Shown one piece after another: positions 1 to 8,025 of a DNA stretch of 64,000 nucleotides. The position numbers and the translations under genes are program-made. Position 1 is the stretch's first letter; every line of letters starts with the position of its first letter. Where the stretch lies: positions 124,001 through 188,000 of the forward strand of contig NZ_JAJNCL010000011.1 in assembly GCF_021025955.1 (NCBI RefSeq), in the 5' to 3' direction. This DNA is from Rhodococcus qingshengii. GTDB taxonomy: Bacteria; Actinomycetota; Actinomycetes; Mycobacteriales; Mycobacteriaceae. The notes below the pieces were generated by a model, which made no database searches, was not told the DNA's origin, and saw nothing but the letters and a program-made list of their open reading frames with translations.

Positions 1-321
1 CAGGCGAGCTGCGACGCAGTGGCCCAAACCTGTTGCGGTTTCGGCAAACCCGAGAACGACGACGTCGACGCCGTCACCGAGGGTGGTTCGCACCAAGTCC
101 CCGAGGTCGTCGGCAGCACCGATGACCACGGACGGCTCGGTAGGCACGTGCTTACCCAGCACGGTGGACACCAGCAGGTGCGCGCGGCGCGGATTCCGCC
201 GAAGTCCCGGGATCACCAGATCGGGTACCGAATGCCCGAGTGACGAATCGCCGTGAACGAGGTCCAAGCCGAATTCTGCTGTAGCCCAGGGAACGTCCCT
301 GTACTGGACAACCTCTGTCAT
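1..321 (-). CDS. Phosphoribosyltransferase of the Ter locus (partial, 3' end outside window)
   Basis: 107 codons are visible from an ATG whose last two bases overlap the TGA of the upstream aldolase gene (ATGA), so the two are translationally coupled. The translation begins MTEVVQYRDVPWATAEFGLD and later has VVIGAADDLGDLV and VLGFAETATGLGHCVA, which resemble the PRTase domain of the PRTase/TRSP proteins of Ter loci (family knowledge). These proteins are thought to take part in making a nucleoside-like metabolite with the neighbouring aldolase. The catalytic C-terminal part lies beyond the window, so the call rests on the N-terminal third. Confidence 0.72.
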   Translation of the reverse strand, partial: MTEVVQYRDVPWATAEFGLDLVHGDSSLGHSVPDLVIPGLRRNPRRAHLLVSTVLGKHVPTEPSVVIGAADDLGDLVRTTLGDGVDVVVLGFAETATGLGHCVAARL

Positions 322-1475
322 CGATCGACCAACGCCGTCAGCAACTCGACGAACGTGATTCCCTTGTTGGTCACACCGAACACGTGAGCGCGGAGCGCAG
401 TCTGACGAGCCCAATTGCGATGCGGCTTCATCTCGTTCATCTTGTTTCGGTAACCGGAGGCCTGAACTCCCCCGGCGTCGGCACCGAGAATGTCGAGGGC
501 ATCGTGATATTCCTCGTGCGTGACCGCAGACAGTGCATTGACCGCTGCGACGTGTGACGGGTGGATGACCGTCTTGCCTTGAATTCCGTTGGCTCGGTCC
601 AGCGCGATCTCACGGAGCAGGCCGTCGAGGTCGCGGCTGACCAGATGCTGACGGAACCGGACGGCGTCGTGTTCCTCGAACGGGGTGGCACGCAGCATCG
701 GCCGGAACATGCGTTCGTGATCGGCGAAGTACTCCCACACCGGCCCGGTGATGACAAAACCCGAACCGTCGGCGCGGCCGAGATAGTTGACGATGTCGGC
801 GATGACGTCGACCACCACGCGCACGTCGTAGATGGTCAGATCGCGGTCACGACGGATGCCGAAGGTGCTGCACATGTCGGTGGCGCCGATGCGAACGGCA
901 AGGATTCGATCGCGGTGTTGCGCGAGAATCCCACTGATGGTGCGCAATTCGAGATCACGCGTATCGCGGTGAACCAGCGCGGGTGATTCGAGCACCGGCA
1001 TCGCGTAGAGATGCTTACCCAGCAGCTCGGATGCGTCCGCTACAGCGTCGAGAAACACGGGGCCGGACTCGCTGCCGAACTTGGGGATGACGAACCCGGT
1101 GAGCGCGGCGCGCCCCTCGGTCAACGACGCGGCGACCTTGTGGATGTCCGCGACTTCACGAACCCGCACGAACAGCAGCATGCCGACGGCGTCGGTGGAC
1201 GCGATCTTGTCGAGAGCTTCGACCGCGTTCGCTCGCGCCGATTCGACCTCGTGATCTGCGACGGCGTCCTCGAGATCGAGCACCATCGAGCTGACGCCCT
1301 CGGACGCACGCTTGGACACGATGTCGGCCAACCCGGCCCGGGTGGCAGGAACGTAGAGAGTTGCACCCAGAGCAATCGCGAGCAGATCCCTCTCGTCGGA
1401 ATCCGCGAACGATCGAGGCGCGTGCAGGAACAGTTGCTCCCGCACGTCATCCTCGAGATGTTGAAAGTGCTGCAT
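318..1475 (-). CDS. HpcH/HpaI aldolase / citrate lyase beta-like enzyme (Ter-associated)
   Basis: A 385-aa protein starting MQHFQHLEDDVREQLFLHAP. It carries the barrel features of the HpcH/HpaI-CitE superfamily: SSMVLDLEDAVADHE (acidic metal-binding strand), a conserved LFVRV strand, PVLESPALV and an IRIGATDMCS-like stretch (AVRIGATDMCSTFG), ending near IQGKTVIHPSHVAAVN. Members cleave or form C-C bonds on acyl-CoA or keto-acid substrates; in Ter loci the substrate is unknown. It overlaps the next gene (phosphoribosyltransferase) by 4 bp. An alternative ATG at 1508 has a good AGGGGG ribosome site; the shorter start was chosen because the usual family N-terminus begins at MxHF. Confidence 0.85.
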   Translation of the reverse strand: MQHFQHLEDDVREQLFLHAPRSFADSDERDLLAIALGATLYVPATRAGLADIVSKRASEGVSSMVLDLEDAVADHEVESARANAVEALDKIASTDAVGMLLFVRVREVADIHKVAASLTEGRAALTGFVIPKFGSESGPVFLDAVADASELLGKHLYAMPVLESPALVHRDTRDLELRTISGILAQHRDRILAVRIGATDMCSTFGIRRDRDLTIYDVRVVVDVIADIVNYLGRADGSGFVITGPVWEYFADHERMFRPMLRATPFEEHDAVRFRQHLVSRDLDGLLREIALDRANGIQGKTVIHPSHVAAVNALSAVTHEEYHDALDILGADAGGVQASGYRNKMNEMKPHRNWARQTALRAHVFGVTNKGITFVELLTALVDR

Positions 1476-1567
1476 TTCTCTTCTCTCTGTAACCGCAATC
1501 AAGTCCATGAAACGACCCCCTGTGACAACGCGTCGAGCAACTCCGATCCCCCGATCGGCCCGACCAT

Positions 1568-2797
1568 TCAGTTTTTGCCGGCTCGCGCCCGCATCTTCTC
1601 GACAACTTCGGTGATGAACGTCGATACCGAGTCCAGCTGTAATACATACGACCAGTAGTCCGGATGAGTTCCCGACAGTGACGCACTCGCTCGCTCGATC
1701 CTTGCTAGTTGAGCATCGAGTACGGAGCCCCACTCCGCCACCAACCCTTGGTTAACAGCGAACATCTGGGCGTCTTTCAGCCGGAAACGAACCTCACGTT
1801 CCTTTTGGCTCGGATCTGCCCGAACTGCACGCAGAGTAGCGAGACGGTCCGTCACAGCGTCGGCACACGCTTCGGCGTCGGCGAGGTGCACGCGGGCTTC
1901 GGCCATCAAAGCGAGTGCATGTTCAGGGTTTCCCGCAGCCAGCGACTGCTTCGCTTCCTTGAGATCGATGTCAGCCTGATCGATATGCGCTCGACTGCGA
2001 CTGCTGTTGTCGACGAGGTCAGCGGAACTCGCGGCGTTGAACTCGCGCAGCAATGCGGAGTACGCCGGGTCGAGGCGGTCCACTCGAGTGCGCACTGCCG
2101 ACAACCTGGTCGATACCGAGGAGATCGTCATCTCGGCACGGTGCTGGGTCGACGGGGCTTCTGCCAATGCTTCCTCGAGCGCCGATACCGCTTCGCGGAC
2201 ACTCTCGGCCCGCGTGCGGACTGCGTCGGCGCGACCGGATGAGCGCGCATTGTCGAGCGCTGCAACCGCGTCGTCGAGGTGTTCGGAGGCCGTCACCACC
2301 GACGGGTACTCGCGATAGCGCTGATCGGTGGCAGCCAGTTTTTCCCGGACGGCGTTTGCCAGGGTTCGGGCCTGTTGGCCGAGGACGGGAATGGCGGACA
2401 TCGTGACCGTCGCCTGCTCGAGGTGCGCACGATGGCCGTTGTAGAAGGCGTCGACGCCCTTCGCTGCCTCGACGAGTTCGGCTACCGACTTTTCGAACGC
2501 CGCCCGAGCACCGTTCGGGTTCTGGTGGAGTACCTGATCGTTGCCGTAGCGCTCGGAGGTGTCGAGGTAGTCAGACGCAGCCTGGAAGCACCGATCCCGA
2601 ACGGGTTCCCACGCAGCGCGCAGCCCTCGCTCGGGATACAGCTCGGCGGAAGCGTCGACTGCTGCCGACGCGATGGTCTGCCGCTTGTCCATGTCGAGGA
2701 ACGCCGAAACCATGGCCGTCTGCGCCTCCCGCGCGCGACTGACCGACTCCCCCACTCTTGCCCCCCGATTGAAGCGCTCCGACCATCTTCCCACCAC
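1568..2797 (-). CDS. Helical/coiled-coil protein of the Ter locus, function unknown
   Basis: A 409-aa, Ala/Glu/Arg-rich protein predicted almost entirely helical, with long heptad-like stretches (for example around residues 150-330). No signal peptide, membrane segment or catalytic motif was recognised. The start is a GTG preceded by TAGGA about 8 bases upstream. It lies upstream of the aldolase and phosphoribosyltransferase genes on the same strand and is divergent from terD, so it is probably the first gene of the minus-strand Ter operon. A scaffolding role is possible but is inference only. Confidence 0.75.
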   Translation of the reverse strand: MVGRWSERFNRGARVGESVSRAREAQTAMVSAFLDMDKRQTIASAAVDASAELYPERGLRAAWEPVRDRCFQAASDYLDTSERYGNDQVLHQNPNGARAAFEKSVAELVEAAKGVDAFYNGHRAHLEQATVTMSAIPVLGQQARTLANAVREKLAATDQRYREYPSVVTASEHLDDAVAALDNARSSGRADAVRTRAESVREAVSALEEALAEAPSTQHRAEMTISSVSTRLSAVRTRVDRLDPAYSALLREFNAASSADLVDNSSRSRAHIDQADIDLKEAKQSLAAGNPEHALALMAEARVHLADAEACADAVTDRLATLRAVRADPSQKEREVRFRLKDAQMFAVNQGLVAEWGSVLDAQLARIERASASLSGTHPDYWSYVLQLDSVSTFITEVVEKMRARAGKN

Positions 2798-2956
2798 GAT
2801 TGAATCCTACGGGTCCAGCACTTCGCTTCTCGGTTCGTAATTCTGCTGTTACGGCGAACACACCGGAACTGCGGTTAGGGTGGTGGAGGTAAACACACTC
2901 CCAAGACGACTTCGCGTCGTAGTGGGCCTTGTCTCTCCTCTTGAAAGGACCCCTGA

Positions 2957-3532
2957 ATGGGCGTCAGCTTGACCAAAGGCGGCAATGTCTCTCTCACGAA
3001 GGAGGCCCCGAACCTGACTGCAGTGGTCGTCGGCCTGGGCTGGGACGCGCGTTCCACCACCGGAGCTGCTTTCGACCTCGACGCCAGCGCAATCGGCGCA
3101 GGCTCGAACAAGAAGGTCCTCTCCGACCAGCACTTCATCTTCTTCAACAACCTCCGTTCGCCCGACGGCTCGATCGAGCACAAGGGTGACAACACGGACG
3201 GCGAAGGCGAAGGCGACGACGAGCAGATCGACGTGAACCTCGCAGCGGTTCCCGCCGAGGTCGAGAGCGTTGTCTTCCCCGTCTCGATCTACGACGCAGA
3301 AGCTCGCTCGCAGTCCTTCGGCCAGGTCCGCAACGCGTACATCCGCGTCGTCGACAAGTCGAACGGCAACGAGCTCGCTCGTTACGACCTCTCCGAGGAC
3401 GCTTCCACCGAGACCGCCATGGTCTTCGGTGAGCTGTACCGCAACGGTGCAGAGTGGAAGTTCCGCGCAATCGGCCAGGGCTACGCGTCCGGCCTCGCGG
3501 GCATCGCGCGCGATTACGGCGTCAACGTCTGA
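2957..3532 (+). CDS. terD: TerD-family calcium-binding stress/tellurium resistance protein
   Basis: 191 aa, the usual TerD length. It shows the family signature: [20 protein letters not shown] at the N-terminus, the Ca2+-ligand strand FDLDASAI, an acidic loop ([15 protein letters not shown]), the [14 protein letters not shown] strand and the C-terminal [20 protein letters not shown]. TerD proteins bind Ca2+ and work with TerC-type membrane proteins in stress, phage and tellurite responses (family knowledge). GAAAGGA lies ahead of the ATG, and a terminator follows the stop. Confidence 0.95.
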   Translation: MGVSLTKGGNVSLTKEAPNLTAVVVGLGWDARSTTGAAFDLDASAIGAGSNKKVLSDQHFIFFNNLRSPDGSIEHKGDNTDGEGEGDDEQIDVNLAAVPAEVESVVFPVSIYDAEARSQSFGQVRNAYIRVVDKSNGNELARYDLSEDASTETAMVFGELYRNGAEWKFRAIGQGYASGLAGIARDYGVNV

Positions 3533-3556
3533 TCTTCGCTCTCGACGAGCTGACTC

Positions 3557-3597
3557 GGGGAAGGTTCCGCAGTAGTCTGTGGAACCCTCCCCGTTTT
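3557..3597 (+). terminator. Rho-independent terminator after terD
   Basis: A 12-bp stem (GGGGAAGGTTCC with GGAACCCTCCCC, one mismatch) around a 12-base loop, followed by GTTTT. It separates terD from the downstream membrane gene. Confidence 0.85.
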
Positions 3598-3669
3598 CAC
3601 GTTCGGATGCGGTGAGAGACCGCTTGCAGTAACCACTCTGCATTGACCAACTAGAAAGGGCCACGCTCC

Positions 3670-4791
3670 GTGGTACTGCGAATATTCGGTTTATCCATCG
3701 CAATTTCGATCCTCGCGATGATCGTTGCGTTCATCTACGGCGGACCCGAGGCACTGTTCCTCGTCATCATCCTGTCGATTCTGGAAATCTCGCTTTCCTT
3801 CGACAACGCCGTCATCAACGCCACTGTTCTGCAAAGAATGAGTGAATTCTGGCAGAAGATCTTCCTCACCATCGGCGTCATCATCGCCGTCTTCGGTATG
3901 CGTCTGGTGTTCCCACTCGTGATCGTCTGGGCTGCATCCGGTCTCGGACCCGTAGCTGCACTCGATCTGGCATTGAACCCGCCTGCGGACGACGCCGCGT
4001 ACTTCGCCAACGGCGAGCCGAGCTACGAAACCATCCTCACCGACGCTCACCCGCAAATCGCTGCGTTCGGTGGCATGTTCCTGCTGATGCTCTTCCTCGG
4101 CTTCATCTTCGAAGAGCGTGAGATCACCTGGCTGTCCTGGCTGGAGAAGCCCCTCGCTCGCATCGGTAAGCTCGATCAGCTCTCCGTCGTCGTGGCCGGC
4201 ATCGTCCTGGTTCTCAGTGGATCCTTCCTCGCCGCTGACGACAAGGTTTCCACCGTCATGATCTCGGGCGTTCTGGGCATGATCACTTACATCGCGGTCA
4301 ACGGATTGGGTGAGCTGTTCAATCTGCCGGAAGAAGGCGAAGAGGAAGAAACCGCCAAGTCCGGCGGCCCCACGCAGCTCGCGAAGGCAACCGGTAAGGC
4401 CGGCTTCTTCCTGTTCCTCTACCTCGAGGTCCTCGACGCGTCCTTCTCGTTCGACGGCGTCATCGGCGCATTCGCCATCACGGCAGACCCGATCATCATC
4501 GCCCTCGGCCTCGGCTTCGTCGGCGCGATGTTCGTCCGTTCCATCACGGTCTTCCTGGTCCGCAAGGGCACGCTCTCCGATTACGTCTATCTCGAGCACG
4601 GTGCGCATTGGGCCATCGGCGCTCTGGCCGTCATCTTGATGGTGTCCATCGGCGTTCACATCAACGAGATCATCACCGGCCTGGTCGGTGTCTTCTTGAT
4701 CGGCGCTGCTTTCATCAGCAGCCTCATTCGCAACAAGCGAATCGCGAACGCAGATCCGAAGTTAGACGAGAACACTCCGGCAACTGTCTGA
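3670..4791 (+). CDS. TerC-superfamily (DUF475) integral membrane protein
   Basis: A 373-aa polytopic protein with about nine hydrophobic segments. It has the TerC-type paired acidic helices SFDNAVINATVL (residues about 40-51) and DASFSFDGVIGAFAI (about 257-271), each holding the Asp expected for metal coordination, plus a cytoplasmic Glu-rich loop (EEGEEEETAKSGG). The family is the membrane partner of TerD proteins and is related to Mn/Ca-handling TerC. GTG start with AAAGGG about 9 bases upstream. A strong terminator follows. Confidence 0.9.
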   Translation: MVLRIFGLSIAISILAMIVAFIYGGPEALFLVIILSILEISLSFDNAVINATVLQRMSEFWQKIFLTIGVIIAVFGMRLVFPLVIVWAASGLGPVAALDLALNPPADDAAYFANGEPSYETILTDAHPQIAAFGGMFLLMLFLGFIFEEREITWLSWLEKPLARIGKLDQLSVVVAGIVLVLSGSFLAADDKVSTVMISGVLGMITYIAVNGLGELFNLPEEGEEEETAKSGGPTQLAKATGKAGFFLFLYLEVLDASFSFDGVIGAFAITADPIIIALGLGFVGAMFVRSITVFLVRKGTLSDYVYLEHGAHWAIGALAVILMVSIGVHINEIITGLVGVFLIGAAFISSLIRNKRIANADPKLDENTPATV

Positions 4792-4803
4792 CGTTCTTTC
4801 TCG

Positions 4804-4840
4804 AAACGCCCGCGACCAATTGGTCGCGGGCGTTTTGTTT
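4804..4840 (+). terminator. Terminator after the TerC-like gene
   Basis: A perfect 16-bp inverted repeat (AAACGCCCGCGACCAA and its complement) followed by TGTTTG. Both strands have T-runs next to the stem, so it may work in both directions. Confidence 0.9.
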
Positions 4841-4882
4841 GTTATGACTGAATTGAAACTTTCCGAATACACAGCCGCGCGC

Positions 4883-4928
4883 CAATTGTTCATCCGCGCG
4901 CCAAATTCAGCCTGCGGGTGAACAATTG
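4883..4928. repeat. 15-bp inverted repeat upstream of the TerD-nuclease gene
   Basis: Left arm CAATTGTTCATCCGC (4883-4897) and right arm GCGGGTGAACAATTG (4914-4928) are complementary except for one G/T position, with a 16-base spacer. There is no T-run, and it sits about 90 bases ahead of the start codon, so a repressor site or an mRNA hairpin is likelier than a terminator. An 11-bp direct repeat (CCGCGCGCCAA) overlaps the left arm and spacer. Confidence 0.6.
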
Positions 4929-5019
4929 CCCTGCGGATTCGAAACCGCACAATTTTCGACCTACCCCGGCACAATCAAGAGGCGAAATCCGACTGTGCAC
5001 AGTAATGAGGGGGAAAGTC

Positions 5020-7014
5020 GTGGAAGACCAGTTTCTGTCCAAAGGCCAGAACATCGAGCTCCCCGACGAACTCGATCAGATCGACATCGTGATCACCTGG
5101 GACAACTCGGAATTCGGTGTCGATGCCTCGGCATTGCTTCTGGGCGCCGACGGAAAAGTCAGGTCCGACGCGGACTTCGTCTTCTACAACCAACAGGAAT
5201 CTGCTGACGGCTCAGTTCGATACCTCGGTCGCCGCGAAGCCGAATCCGGCCCGCACGAGCGACTCCTCGTCCACCTCGCTGCTGTACCCGATCAAGTCGA
5301 CGCGATCGCTTTAGTGGGCAGCGTCGACTCCGGTTCCTTCGGCGACCTTGGCAAACTTGCGCTCCAGCTGGTTGATTCCGGCGGCTCTCCTATTGCCGAG
5401 TACGTCACCGCCGACGCGTCCACCGAAACAGCATTCGTCTTCGGTCAGGTCTATCGACGTAACGGGAAGTGGAAACTTCGCGCAATCGGCCAAGGTTGGG
5501 CTTCAGGCCTCGCCGGTCTCGCCGAAGACTTCGGGGTCGACGTGAGCGCGGACGCACCCGTCGAGGAGCCTGGGTCGCCTGAAGTGGAGGCACCCCAACC
5601 GATATCGGAACGGGAACCGTCAGTCACCGAGCCCTCAACGCCCACGAAGCCCGTCCGACAGCGCGGGGTTCGAACAGCGAAGCCCGTGCCCAAGAAAGCC
5701 CCACTACCCGAATTCAAGCACGCCGAGTCCGAGGCCTGGCAACCTGCACGACTCTTCTCTGTGATCGGCGTCGGAACCGGTGAGGAACAAGAGCGTCGAA
5801 CGACGTCGGCATTGGTTTCCACGATGCAAGCGGTTCCCATGTTTGCGCGGGCAGTTTCGTCCCGTGTGGGGGCACCGGCCGGCTCGTTCGAGGGATACGT
5901 CGAAGTTCCCTACGTCAAAGGTGAATCTCGGGTGATCCCGGATGCGGTGTGGCGCATCGCCCGCGGAAGCCGACTCTGGACCGGCTTGCTCGAGGCAAAG
6001 ACTGGAGCAGGCACCCACACCCGAGAGCAGCTCGAGAACTATCTCGACGTCGCCAAGAAAAACAAGTACGACGTCGTGATCAGCCTGTCCAACGACTTGC
6101 CTGCCGGCGCCGGCGAATTACCCGTCGAAGTGGACAAGCGCAAGCTCACCAAAGTCGCGTTACGGCATCTCTCCTGGGCAGAAGTCATCCACGAGGCACG
6201 GATGGTGCTCTCGCACGGCGGAATCGACAATCCACTGCAAGGTTGGATTCTCAGCGAGTTTCTCCGGTACATCGAACATCCCAAGTCCGGGGCCGCGGAG
6301 TTCGTCGACATGGGTCGGCACTGGGTATCGATACGCGATTCCGTGAGTGCCGGAACGCTCCGTCCTGGAGATCCGAAAGCAGCGGCGGTCGCTCAGTCGT
6401 GGATCGCGCTCGCGCGGAACCTCGCGCTGCGGTTCACCGCAGATCTCGGTGTCGTCGTCAAACACGTGTTACCCCGACGGGTAGTCAACGATGCGGATGC
6501 GCGTACCGCGCTGACGGTCAACGAATTGGCGAACGACGGCACCTTCAGCGCCACCCTCCGAATCCCCGACGCAGCCGGAGAGCTACGGGTTACTGCTGAT
6601 TTGAGAACCAACAAAGTGAGCTGCAGTACGACGGTTTCTGCACCCGACGAAGGTACTTCGGGAAAACGAGTCACCTGGGCTTTGCGTCAGTTGAAGAATG
6701 CTCCTGCCGACTTGTTAGTCGAAGCGTTGTTCACCGGCCCAGCCTCGTCGACGTGCGAGACCATTGCATCCGCTCGCACAACGCCACGCCTGTTGACGGA
6801 CGGTCAAGGCGGCCAACTCAGTTCATTTGTACTGACGCAGTCCTTCACTCTCGGCAGCAAGCGTTCGGGTACTGCTGCGAGTTTTATCAACAGTGTGACC
6901 AGTTCGGCCGAAACCTTCTACTCCGAAGTCGTTCAACCGCTCCGTGAATGGGTCCCCGCTGCCCCAAAAGCGTCCGATCTCCCTCGCGACGAACAAGTCG
7001 ACAACGAAGACTGA
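5020..7014 (+). CDS. TerD domain fused to a probable PD-(D/E)XK nuclease-like domain
   Basis: About 664 aa. Residues 1-180 are a TerD domain (FGVDASALLLGADG, SFGDLGKLALQLVD, RAIGQGWASGLAGLAEDFGV), with the usual DLDAS acidic pair reduced to VDAS. A Pro/Glu-rich linker follows, then a segment containing VIPDAVW, WTGLLEAKTGAG and HTREQLENYLDVAKKNKYDVV: an Asp, then Glu-x-Lys on the next strand, then a helix with Gln, as in PD-(D/E)XK nucleases. The C-terminal 300 residues are unrecognised. The GTG start was chosen because GAGGGGG lies 7 bases upstream; an ATG at 5005 is the alternative. The nuclease assignment is inference from motif order. Confidence 0.78.
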   Translation: MEDQFLSKGQNIELPDELDQIDIVITWDNSEFGVDASALLLGADGKVRSDADFVFYNQQESADGSVRYLGRREAESGPHERLLVHLAAVPDQVDAIALVGSVDSGSFGDLGKLALQLVDSGGSPIAEYVTADASTETAFVFGQVYRRNGKWKLRAIGQGWASGLAGLAEDFGVDVSADAPVEEPGSPEVEAPQPISEREPSVTEPSTPTKPVRQRGVRTAKPVPKKAPLPEFKHAESEAWQPARLFSVIGVGTGEEQERRTTSALVSTMQAVPMFARAVSSRVGAPAGSFEGYVEVPYVKGESRVIPDAVWRIARGSRLWTGLLEAKTGAGTHTREQLENYLDVAKKNKYDVVISLSNDLPAGAGELPVEVDKRKLTKVALRHLSWAEVIHEARMVLSHGGIDNPLQGWILSEFLRYIEHPKSGAAEFVDMGRHWVSIRDSVSAGTLRPGDPKAAAVAQSWIALARNLALRFTADLGVVVKHVLPRRVVNDADARTALTVNELANDGTFSATLRIPDAAGELRVTADLRTNKVSCSTTVSAPDEGTSGKRVTWALRQLKNAPADLLVEALFTGPASSTCETIASARTTPRLLTDGQGGQLSSFVLTQSFTLGSKRSGTAASFINSVTSSAETFYSEVVQPLREWVPAAPKASDLPRDEQVDNED

Positions 7015-7016
7015 CA

Positions 7017-7493
7017 ATGGACGAGATCGTCATACAGAACGCAACGGACGAGGACGCCGCGGAAATCCTTGTTCTACAACGCTGTTGCTGGGTTTCGGAA
7101 GCAATCTCCAATAACAGCATGGATATTCCCCCACTCCACGAGGACTTTCCCACGGTCCGGGCCTGGGTTCAGGAGTCGACCGTCTGGACTGCACGGCGCA
7201 GCGGACGGCTCGTCGGGGCCGTCCGCGGCACAGCCGACGGAACCGCATGGCAGATAGGTCGCCTCATGGTCGCGCCGGACTTGGCGGGCAATGGCCTCGG
7301 CCGACGCCTCTTGCAGCACGTGGAACAGAATGCTCCCGAGCACATCACCAGTTTCGAGTTGTTCACCGGAAGCAGGAGCGTGCGGAACATTCGCCTCTAC
7401 ACCCAAGCGGGCTACGCTCAATTGCCGCCGGACCCCAGTCACATTCCCGGAGTTGTCTACCTGTCCAAGCCGAACGTAACCGCCTCAGCTTGA
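7017..7493 (+). CDS. GNAT-family N-acetyltransferase
   Basis: 158 aa with the GNAT acetyl-CoA binding strand and loop IGRLMVAPDLAGNGLGRRLL (about residues 79-98, Gly-rich pyrophosphate loop GNGLGRR) and the C-terminal NIRLYTQAGYAQL that forms the last strand. The ATG lies 2 bases after the stop of the TerD-fusion gene, so it is probably cotranscribed with it. The acetyl acceptor cannot be told from sequence. Confidence 0.88.
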   Translation: MDEIVIQNATDEDAAEILVLQRCCWVSEAISNNSMDIPPLHEDFPTVRAWVQESTVWTARRSGRLVGAVRGTADGTAWQIGRLMVAPDLAGNGLGRRLLQHVEQNAPEHITSFELFTGSRSVRNIRLYTQAGYAQLPPDPSHIPGVVYLSKPNVTASA

Positions 7494-7505
7494 ACGGCAA
7501 TACTG

Positions 7506-7961
7506 ATGTGTGTGGTGAACATTCGCGTCGCAGCGCAGACAGACTTGCCGTTCTTACGTGAGAACGACTCGCACATCGCAGACGAGGAACTCGTGTCGGT
7601 GGTCCGACGCGGCCGGATACTCGTCGCCGAGAACAGCGGTAATCCAATCGGATGGCTCCGTTGGGGCCTGTTCTGGGACGAGATTCCGTTCATGAATATG
7701 CTGACCGTCCAGTCTTCGAACCGCGGCCAAGGCATCGGGAGCGCGTTGGTCAGATATTGGGAAACACAGATGCGCCGTGCGGGATATTCGACGGTTCTCA
7801 CCTCCACACTCGCCGACGAATCAGCCCAGAACTTCTATCGCGCAATGGGATACGTCGATGCAGGAGTTTTGCTACTTCCCGGCGAGCCCTCCGAAATCTT
7901 TCTACGCCGAGAACTCGACACGGCGCCCGAGATGACCGATCCCCACATTACCCGCGAGTAA
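7506..7961 (+). CDS. GNAT-family N-acetyltransferase
   Basis: 151 aa. The core motif is MLTVQSSNRGQGIGSALVRY, with the pyrophosphate-binding loop RGQGIGSA, and the late motif is SAQNFYRAMGYVDAG. It lies 12 bases downstream of another GNAT gene and differs from it clearly, so the two are not a recent duplication. In-frame GTG codons at 7512 and 7515 are alternative starts. Substrate unknown. Confidence 0.86.
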   Translation: MCVVNIRVAAQTDLPFLRENDSHIADEELVSVVRRGRILVAENSGNPIGWLRWGLFWDEIPFMNMLTVQSSNRGQGIGSALVRYWETQMRRAGYSTVLTSTLADESAQNFYRAMGYVDAGVLLLPGEPSEIFLRRELDTAPEMTDPHITRE

Positions 7962-8025
7962 TATACGGTGGTCGTCACACCACGATCTCTGGGTGGGGCG
8001 TAGCACACCAATGTGGAGGACGAGT

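Noticed and set aside
3691-4659. 322-codon frame on the minus strand
   Set aside because: Antisense to the TerC-like membrane gene; the Asp/Glu-rich sequence mirrors hydrophobic codons.
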